Part shown: in pieces, positions 57,373 to 64,000 of the stretch
Position numbering within the stretch: position 1 is the stretch's first letter
How the letters are laid out: each line of letters starts with the position of its first letter
Source: Strongyloides papillosus
Taxonomy: Eukaryota > Nematoda > Chromadorea > Rhabditida > Strongyloididae
Direction: 5' to 3'
Length of the DNA: 64,000 nt
NCBI GenBank assembly: GCA_005656395.1
Contig: SRSI01000077.1
Coordinates: forward strand, 1,550,001-1,614,000
The notes under the pieces: generated by a model
Database searches by the model: none
What the model was told of the DNA's origin: nothing
Seen by the model: only the letters and a program-made list of their open reading frames with translations
Made by a program: the position numbers and the translations under genes

Positions 57373-58755
57373 ATGATAAACAATAATGGCTGTCTAATTA
57401 TGGACAAAGTAATTTTAACAGAAAATGGTAAAAGAATGAGGGATAAAGATGGTTACAGGCTGAGAGCTGCTGGTATTGTAACTCTACCTACAGATAATTC
57501 TTCAAATCCTAAAATTCTCCTTGTTTCTGGTATCAAAAACCCATCGAATTTTGTTCTTCCCGGTGGAGGAATCGAAAAAGAAGAAGATGCCAAGGAAGCA
57601 GCTTTAAGAGAAGTTAAAGAGGAAGCAGGAGTTATTTGTGAAATAATGTGGGGTGTCGGAGAATTTAAGGTATATTGACACCAGGTTGTCGCATAATTCT
57701 GTCTTTTTTTTACTGCCATTTTTATATAATCAGAAAAATATATTTATAATTGATAGGAAGTTAGATTGTTAAGGTATTAGATAGTACGACTTCTTAACTT
57801 TATAATTTGTGTGATCACAATTTATTGTACTGTCGATTTCACATTTTTTTAAAACATTGATGTTGTTAGGGAGTTATTCTTGACATTGTATTTCCTGCGA
57901 GCTTCAATTAAAGTATAACGTAAGTGAAGATTATAAAAATTTTTGTAAAGCATTGCGTTGAGATGTGGTAGATTTTAAAATATTGCAAAGGTTATTCCCA
58001 AAGTTTAGAGGCGAATAAATGAGTCTTAAGTATGAGGCATGCATTTGTAGGACTTCTGTTTCTAGTAAAAAAATTTTGAAATTCTATTATTCGCAAACTA
58101 TTTTTTATGATCTCTAATTTGATACACTACCAAATTCAAACAAGAAATTTTTAAAAAATAACAAAATGAATAAAGAGTTGTTATTCAATATGAAAACACA
58201 TGACATTGAAGACTAGAAAAAATTTAGATGAGTTGAACTATAATCTTCTGTTGTGTCTCAACCCAACTACTATCTACTTTTGTTTCAATGTCACTTTTTT
58301 GAAATGTAGAAGTTTCAGTAAAGACGATAAAGTAAATATTATTTTTTTGAAACTTCCTTCTAAAAGATTAAAAAATTGTTTTCATCTAAAACCGATAATG
58401 TGTCTTTTGAAAGAAGACAAATTGCAGATAACAATGGGCAATATTCTGCAAATTAAAAAAATTTCTTCTTTTAATTATAGCGTTATAATTTTTCTGTAAA
58501 AAAAAAGGCAGACTTGTTCGACAATATAATAGTAAATTAATTTTATAGTAAAAATTTTAGGATGATGTAAAATTACAAAGAACATTTTTATATATTCTTA
58601 AACCAGTTAGAATTCTAGAGGAGTGGGACGATCGGCGTAGAGGGAGAACAAGATCATGGATTCCATTGAATGAGGCACTTGAAAAGATTAAACCACGTCA
58701 GAGAATCATGATTAAGGCGTATGTCGATCGTGTAACGCATTCTCCATCCATATAA
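57373..58755 (+). CDS. Diphosphoinositol polyphosphate phosphohydrolase (DIPP-type Nudix hydrolase)
   Basis: Exons 57373-57669 and 58561-58755, both phase 0, 163 residues. The Nudix box is complete: GGIEKEEDAKEAALREVKEE then AGV, with the REVKEE metal-binding acids, preceded by NFVLPGGG. After the box, QRTFLYILKPVRILEEWDD then SWIPLNEAL match the NUDT3/NUDT4 (DIPP) pattern. These enzymes remove phosphate from inositol pyrophosphates and diadenosine polyphosphates, and some decap mRNA. The 891-bp intron holds a decayed mariner-like element, far larger than neighbouring introns. The last 44 nt of the coding sequence overlap, antisense, the coding end of the ARFRP1 gene. Confidence 0.88.
57684..58526 (+). 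mobile_element. Degenerate mariner-like DNA transposon in the Nudix intron
   Basis: Imperfect terminal inverted repeats: 57686-57711 (TTGTCGCATAATTCTGTC then T8) against the reverse complement of 58499-58524 (TTGTCGAACAAGTCTGCC then T8). Twenty-two of 26 positions match. The ends resemble mariner termini. Inside, broken frames recall mariner transposase, such as LQRLFPKFRGE near 57980-58010 (compare the N-terminal helix-turn-helix WFxKFRxG region) and a C-terminal RxQxxMGNI-like string near 58410-58445. No intact transposase frame remains. At about 840 bp it is shorter than a full mariner (about 1.3 kb), so it carries deletions. The flanking TA duplication is not clear. Confidence 0.55.
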
Positions 58756-59369
58756 TACTTCTTTCAACATTTGTTCCATCAATAGCACAACAATAAAATA
58801 CAGCAAATTCTTCTGATTCAACTTTTTCTTCAAAATATCGTCGTAGTTCTTCTGCTTCTTCAAAGTCAACTATATCATGTTTGTTGAAAATTATTAATAC
58901 GGGACAAGAATGAACATTAACAAGATAAGATTCTATAAAATATTAATTTTAGTAATAAAAATTTTATTTTTACCATACGTATTTTTCGCTTCTTCAAAAC
59001 GATTTTTATCGCTTGCATCAATAACATAAACAATTCCGTGTGCTTCACTCATATAATTTTTCCACAGACTTCGAAGCTTTTCTTGCCCACCCAAATCCCA
59101 GAAATTAATTATCATATCATTACGTTCGATTTTACCTAAATTCAACCCAACTGTTGTATGTATTTTTTTGAGATCTTTTTTTACTATATTTCTATTTATA
59201 CTACATATATTTTTAGCATTTTCTACAAATGTCTGTAATCAATCTTAAAATTTATTATTTTTTATATAATACTTACTGATTTACCTGCATTATCTAGGCC
59301 AATAATAATTACGTTATACTCTACTTTTTCAGTTAGTTGTTTATATATTCCTGAAGCTAAACTAAACAT
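58712..59369 (-). CDS. arfrp-1: ARF-related protein 1 (ARFRP1) small GTPase
   Basis: Exons 59369-59277, 59232-58974 and 58932-58712, 190 residues. GTPase motifs are present: GLDNAGKS (P-loop), THTTVGLN-like switch I (HTTVGLNLG), WDLGGQEK (switch II) and FNKHD for guanine recognition. It starts MFSLASGIYKQ and lacks the Gly2 needed for myristoylation, as ARFRP1/Arl3p does; these act at the trans-Golgi through N-terminal acetylation. SEAHGIVYVIDASDK and SIIWMEN match ARFRP1. The final 44 nt, including the stop, overlap the 3' coding end of the Nudix gene on the other strand. Intron 1 splits the P-loop. Confidence 0.9.
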
Positions 59370-59735
59370 ACCACAGCTCCCCCAACTTTCCTATTTTTCC
59401 TACTACAATATCTTATTTTTATTTAGATGTACTGAGGATGTGTAGAAAACATTTTACCAATATTTTTCTTTTCAAGGTAGTGTAAATGATGTAAAAATAA
59501 TTGTTCAAAATGCAAAAAATATTATAAATAATGCTTATTTCTAATTTCCATCATCCAGTTTATGTATTAATTAAGATTTCACTAAGATAAATTTTTTTAA
59601 TTTTCCAAATATTATTAAATATTGTAATAAAAAACTTTTAATTTCGAAGGTATATGTGATAAATTTTATTTATTATTTAATACTGATTTTGTTTCTGTAT
59701 AATTTTTTTTTATCAATATGTAAAAGCAATTTAGT
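59370..59735. promoter_or_regulatory. Divergent intergenic region, ARFRP1 and PDP genes
   Basis: 366 bp between the two start codons. AT-rich with a C-rich patch (CCACAGCTCCCCCAAC) at 59370-59386 just upstream of the ARFRP1 ATG, likely its 5' untranslated region. TTTAG directly before the PDP ATG could be a splice or trans-splice acceptor. Confidence 0.4.
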
Positions 59736-61118
59736 ATGTTTCAGTATGCTAGAAATATATTTTTTATTGATTCATTTCGAAACGTTTCAACCAGAGCACA
59801 AATAGATGCACAAATTAGAGCATTGGAAAGAACTTTTGTTATTGATGGTGGTGGACCAATTTCAAAAATTGATGTTTGTAGTCTTCCTGCAAATTCCCCT
59901 TCAGAAGATAATTTCGCAATTGGTAAATGTCTCACATCAGATGCTATTTTATGCGGAGTTTTTGATGGTCACGGTGGATATGCTTGCAGTAGACATGTAT
60001 CAATTAGACTTTTTGATTACCTTTGTGCAGCAGTATTGCAAAAACATGTTGTCCAAGAAAATATTCCTTTAGCAGAAAGATTGAAATGGTTTCTTACAAG
60101 TACACCATTACGTGTTCCTCAAGAATCAGAAGAAAAGCATAGGAAAAATGTTCAGTCATTCTACAATAGTTTTATTAAAAACCACAGTGGTCAATATACC
60201 GTTAGAAAAGCTATTCAATCCGCTTTTATAGCATTAGACAAAGATATAGAAAAGGGTGCTCTTCCAGATAGTCGTGGTATTTTCTCAAAACAAGGTGCTT
60301 CTATAGCCGCAACAGGTTCCTGCGCAACTGTTGCACATATTAGGAAATCAAATTTACACGTAGCAAATATTGGAGATTCTGTCGCTGTTCTTGGAATAAA
60401 AAGTCATGAAGGAATCTCTTCCAGGCAATTATCACGCCTACATAACCCTGATAATGCTGATGAGGTTAAAAAAATCCGTCAAGAACACCCTCAAAATGAA
60501 CGAGGAACTATTTTTAAAAGTAAGTTTAACAAAACACTTTTTGTTATCTAACTTTTAGATGGTAGATTGTTAGGTGATTTAATTCCTTTACGTGCATTTG
60601 GAGATGTTCAATTTAAACTCACTAAGGATCTTCAGAAAATTATACTTTCACCGTTAGGATACAAAATACCTTCTGGTTTACTTACACCGCCATATTTAAC
60701 TGCACTACCAGATGTATTTTATCATCAATTAACACCAAACGACAAATTTTTAATTATTTGCTCAGACGGGGTTTTTGATTTTCTTGATGCAGATACAACC
60801 GTAAGAATTGTTCATGACCATCGTTGTGGTATAGAAACACTTACTCCGTACAATCCTCAAGCCAATTCTACACTGGGTGATGTGGTTCGTGATCTTGAAG
60901 AAAGGCGTACTGGTGCACATAAAAATCCAATTGACAAAAATTCAGCAACTCACATTATAAGGCATGCACTTGGAGGAGTTACAAAAAGTCTTGATGAACA
61001 GTATGCTAATCTTAAAACTCAACTTACTCATCCACAAGGTGTAGCAAGATCGTATCGTGATGATATGTCTGTTATTGTTGTACATTTCAATGAGTCTTAC
61101 TTAGATCCCGATGTTTAA
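59736..61118 (+). CDS. pdp-1: Pyruvate dehydrogenase phosphatase catalytic subunit (PP2C family)
   Basis: Exons 59736-60519 and 60559-61118, 447 residues. The N-terminus (RNIFFIDSFRNVSTRA) fits a short mitochondrial presequence. PP2C motifs: SEDNFAI, FDGHGGYACS with metal-binding Asp, GSCATVAHI, VANIGDSVAVLG, CSDGVFDFLD and YRDDMSVIVVHF. PLRAFGDVQFKLTKDLQK and LTPPYLTALPDV are specific to PDP1-type enzymes among PP2Cs. The enzyme removes phosphate from the E1 alpha subunit and so reactivates pyruvate dehydrogenase in the matrix. C. elegans pdp-1 has additionally been linked to TGF-beta and insulin signalling. A 39-bp intron. Confidence 0.93.
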
Positions 61119-61228
61119 TAATAAATTTTATATTTTTATAGCAAATTTATTTTTATTAACACATTTTTTTAAAAGATTATATATAAATACTAAAACAATA
61201 AATTTATATCCTAGTCCTTATTTATCTT

Positions 61229-62887
61229 CTAAGCAAAAGTGAATCCTGATGTTCTATATGTATGGTAAACCTTTTCAATAGAATTTACATATGCTGCTGT
61301 ACGAAGATCCATTCCTAGATTGTATTTGTGTGCTGTTCTGATAATTGCCTTGGCTGATCTATTCATTGTATATTCGAGTCCAGAATGTACGATGTCTTTT
61401 TCTGATGCTCCAGCAATTCTATCAGCAAAAGCTTGATTAGCTTGAATAGGTACGTCTTTACCAATGGCTTTAGAAATTGATTCTTGGACGGAATTTAAGA
61501 GCAAGTTATTAGAATCACGCTCATATTTAAATGTCAGACGACCATATGATACATGATTCAAATTTTTAAGCCATTCAAAGTATGAAACAGTAACACCACC
61601 ACTGTTAACAAACATATCAGGAATAATAAGACAATCACCACGTTGAAGTAGAATCTTATCAGCTGCTGGTGTAATTGGTCCATTAGCAGCCTCAGCAATT
61701 ATTTTAGCTTGGATACGGTTAGCGTTTCCTTTATGAATTGATTTTTCACATGCAGCTGGTACAAGGATATCACACTTTTCAAACATAAGATCTTCAAATG
61801 GTTCAAATGTTTTAGCTCCTGGGAATCCTTTAATTGTTTTATTAGCAATATTGTAATCTTCCAAAGCTTTTGGGTCAATTCCATCTTCATTATAAATAGC
61901 ACAATCTCTCTCTTGGATTCCAATAACTTTAACACCATCTCTATGAAGATATCTCATAGTATGAAGACCGACATTACCAAATCCTTGAATAATAGCTGTT
62001 TTTCCTTTATATCCTGTAGTTAAACCTAGAGCGCTCATGTATTCTTCATTTTTAATAAAAACTTCCATTCCTTTCCAAACACCACGTCCGGTAGCAGAAA
62101 CACGTCCATGAATGCCACCAGAAACAATTGGTTTTCCAGTAATGCAAGCTGATGCATCTCTATCCAAGTGGCCAATTGTTTGAGCATAGGTATCAGCAAT
62201 CCATGCCATTTCCTTTTCACCTGTTCCCATATCTGGAGCTGGTACATCAACACCTGGTCCAAGGAAGCCTTTCTTAGCAAATTCAACAGCTATACGACGA
62301 GTAATTTTTTCGATTTCATAATCAGTATATTTTTTAGGGTCAATCTTAACACCACCCTTAGCTCCACCGAATGGTACGTCAACAACGGAACATTTGTAAG
62401 TCATTAAAGCGGATAAGGCTTTAACTTCATCCTCACAAACATCCAGTGAATAACGAATACCTCCCTTAGTGGGAGTTCTATGCTCAGAGTGTTGAGCTCT
62501 CCATGCTTCGATCATCTCGTATTCTCCATTTTCACGTCTAATTGGAAATGATACGTAAAGAACTTTATTAACTGGCTTAATAGCTCCTAAAATTCCTTTA
62601 ACTAAATTCTTTTTTTCCGATTCATTCATAGAGGTTTGCGTAAATTCATTAATCAGAGCTGGTTCAAGAACAGCGGCTCCCTTGTCAAAATAATACTCTG
62701 TCATCTATAAAATCTTATTATTGGAAAAAAAATAAAATCCCACCTTAAAGAATGATGGATTAATTTGTTCATCCATTGGTCTCATTTCATCATTAACTTG
62801 TTCATGAGCATTCAAATCCACGGACATCAATCTTTTTCCGACAAATGATGTGGATCTACGAGTAGAAGCAACAAAGCGAGACAACAT
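61229..62887 (-). CDS. gdh-1: Glutamate dehydrogenase, mitochondrial
   Basis: Exons 62887-62744 and 62704-61229, 539 residues. The first ~22 residues ([20 protein letters not shown]) are a mitochondrial presequence. The mature enzyme has KGGIRYS, the substrate and catalytic region [31 protein letters not shown], the Rossmann [17 protein letters not shown], and [17 protein letters not shown]. It ends with a regulatory antenna-containing domain and [15 protein letters not shown], as in animal GDH. It interconverts glutamate and 2-oxoglutarate with NAD(P). The frame is GC-richer than its neighbours, consistent with high expression. The 39-bp intron follows SFFK, and exon 2 begins with its own ATG. 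Confidence 0.96.
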
Positions 62888-63485
62888 TTTTTGATATGTG
62901 CTACCTAGAAAAAATTATATTAGGTATTAATAACTAAAAATATAACAAGAAAATCGTCAAAATTAATTCATTTGTCCCCAAAAAATACATTTTTCCAATA
63001 ATACCAAAAATTAGCATGTTAAGATGTAATACTTACAGTAACTCTAGATGTAATTGTATATATATTTTATACGACTAATGACTTTAAAACTATAATAAAA
63101 GCTTATTTTTAAATTCTCGCCTTTGACATCTATTATATACTTTTCCATTATTTCCAATCTACTAACTTATAGAAATCTCTTTACAACGAACAAAAAGCTT
63201 TATTAAACATTACACAGATGCAACATATTTCATTTCAAATAAATCACCACGTGTATGCAATAATATATTCACTAATTGTCCATTATCTTAAATTTCCTAT
63301 CAAAAATTTTAAATAAAACTTAACAATATAAATGCTTTTGTTAGATATCAATGTAACTTTTAAAATAATCATAAAATAAATAATTTATATGTATATTATG
63401 TTAGATTATTTTGAATAATATACTGTGATCATTAAAAGTAAAAATAATTATTTTATTTGTATTATGATGATTTTTTAAAACAAAA
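62888..63485. other. Upstream region of glutamate dehydrogenase
   Basis: 600 bp between the GDH start and the SSXT stop, both minus strand. Contains an E-box-like CACGTG at about 63249. Otherwise AT-rich. Confidence 0.45.
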
Positions 63486-63827
63486 TTATAGTTTCACAGT
63501 ATCGTTCTCTTTGTATTCTTGCAATCCACTAGCCTCTTCTTGTGTTGTTTGGTCGGCATATCTTGACACAAATATTATATTTTTATACAATTGCCTTAAA
63601 CTTGCATCCATTGATGGTATTGTATTTGATTCCATAGGATTCGATTGATATTGGAGCAAATTTTCAATCAGATGAGCGTTTTCTTCCAACATTTGTTTTA
63701 TTGTCATTTCTTCTGTAATTGTATGATCCTCTTCTGCAGGTGAAACATTTGTATTTGTTGAAGGGACTGTTGTGTTAGTAGTAGTTGAAGATGTAGAAGT
63801 GGTTGATGGGATATCTGATTGAGACAT
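63486..63827 (-). CDS. SS18-like (SSXT/SNH domain) small protein
   Basis: Single exon, 113 residues. A Thr/Ser-rich N-terminus (~1-30) precedes an SSXT-type domain: IKQMLEENAHLIENLLQYQ, then SLRQLYKNIIFVSRYAD, matching the order of the SS18/SYT N-homology helix-turn-helix (QKxLDENxxLIxxIxxYQ ... LHxNLxYLAxIAD). In SS18 this domain contacts chromatin-remodelling partners of the SWI/SNF complex. SS18 has a long QPGY-rich activation domain that is absent here; the protein ends soon after the domain, as in a minimal family member. No further exon is visible downstream before the GDH gene. Confidence 0.72.
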   Translation of the reverse strand: MSQSDIPSTTSTSSTTTNTTVPSTNTNVSPAEEDHTITEEMTIKQMLEENAHLIENLLQYQSNPMESNTIPSMDASLRQLYKNIIFVSRYADQTTQEEASGLQEYKENDTVKL

Positions 63828-64000
63828 AATCTACAAATATTATAACTAAGATAAATAAATAAAACATATATATGCATGGGTTTTGTTTAACCACATTAAT
63901 AAAAAATAGATATACAGATTTTTTATCGTACTATAAAATCATCCATTAATAAAATATTTATTTTGTTCCTACACGTGTGCGCCTATTCCAGGCAAAATTT

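Noticed and set aside
57470..57719. Minus-strand 88-codon frame opposite Nudix exon 1
   Set aside because: Antisense shadow of the conserved Nudix domain.
58200..58499. Plus-strand 99-codon open frame within the Nudix intron
   Set aside because: Lies between the inverted repeats of the mariner-like remnant and reads like a degenerate transposase C-terminus, so not an independent gene.
61699..62407. Several 79-83 codon frames overlapping glutamate dehydrogenase in other frames or strand
   Set aside because: Shadows of a highly conserved coding sequence with no domain of their own.
1..64000. tRNA, rRNA, CRISPR or bacterial-type operon features
   Set aside because: No B-box-like GGTTCGA motif in a cloverleaf context, no rRNA-like block, no spaced repeats; the sequence is clearly eukaryotic.

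Overview
This window is eukaryotic nuclear DNA from a nematode. The base composition is very AT-rich. Genes are split by short introns (mostly 35-60 bp) with GTAAG-like donors and TTTTAG/TTATAG acceptors. Most recognisable proteins have clear Caenorhabditis counterparts: PKC-1, DLG-1, TOCA, LEM-3/ANKLE1, ARFRP1, PDP-1, GDH-1, GRWD1 and tafazzin. The AT content, tiny introns and a tyrosine-recombinase (DIRS/PAT-like) retrotransposon suggest clade IV, perhaps a Strongyloides-type worm; that placement is inference. I rebuilt exon structures by hand and checked that intron phases add up; all splice sites are predictions.

Layout. 1-4150: the right-hand part of an apparently intact DIRS-like element (gag-like ORF, RT-RNase H ORF, tyrosine recombinase, complex terminal repeats). 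It abuts a minus-strand C2H2 zinc-finger exon whose stop codon falls in the element's repeat. 5.8-7.2 kb: a six-finger PRDM14-like gene (+). 7.8-8.3 kb: a small NTF2/SnoaL-like protein (+). 8.5-10.45 kb: a TOCA/CIP4 F-BAR protein (-). 13.96-15.64 kb: an ALDH8A1-type dehydrogenase (-). 19.4-24.3 kb: novel PKC (+), with a minus-strand DUF229 membrane protein nested in its second intron. 24.6-28.9 kb: an ADAMTS with about eleven thrombospondin repeats (-). 29.4-31.4 kb: an ERI-1-like exonuclease and a 7TM receptor (-). 31.7-32.2 kb: an unknown Asn-rich protein (+).

35.4-37.2 kb: an acidic unknown protein and tafazzin (+). 37.4-37.7 kb: possible remains or exons of a small membrane protein (-). 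38.5-42.7 kb: a THOC1-like protein and DLG-1 (+). 43.6-44.4 kb: an MADF protein (-). 45.2-47.7 kb: GRWD1 (-) and mitochondrial ribosomal protein mS35 (+), head to head. 48.3-49.0 kb: a single-pass membrane protein (+). 49.2-52.4 kb: two neighbouring globins (-), one with a myristoylation signal. 55.9-57.2 kb: ANKLE1/LEM-3 nuclease (-). 57.4-59.4 kb: a DIPP-type Nudix hydrolase (+) whose coding end overlaps antisense the coding end of ARFRP1 (-), with a decayed mariner-like element in its intron. 59.7-61.1 kb: pyruvate dehydrogenase phosphatase (+). 61.2-62.9 kb: glutamate dehydrogenase (-). 63.5-63.8 kb: an SS18-like (SSXT) protein (-).

Four gene-poor AT-rich stretches of 3.2-3.7 kb separate the gene groups. 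Points most worth a second look: the retroelement's repeat layout and its junction with the zinc-finger ORF; the PRDM14-like gene in a nematode; the 44-nt antisense coding overlap of Nudix and ARFRP1; the mariner-like remnant; the lipid-anchored globin; and the Asp in the PKC hydrophobic motif.
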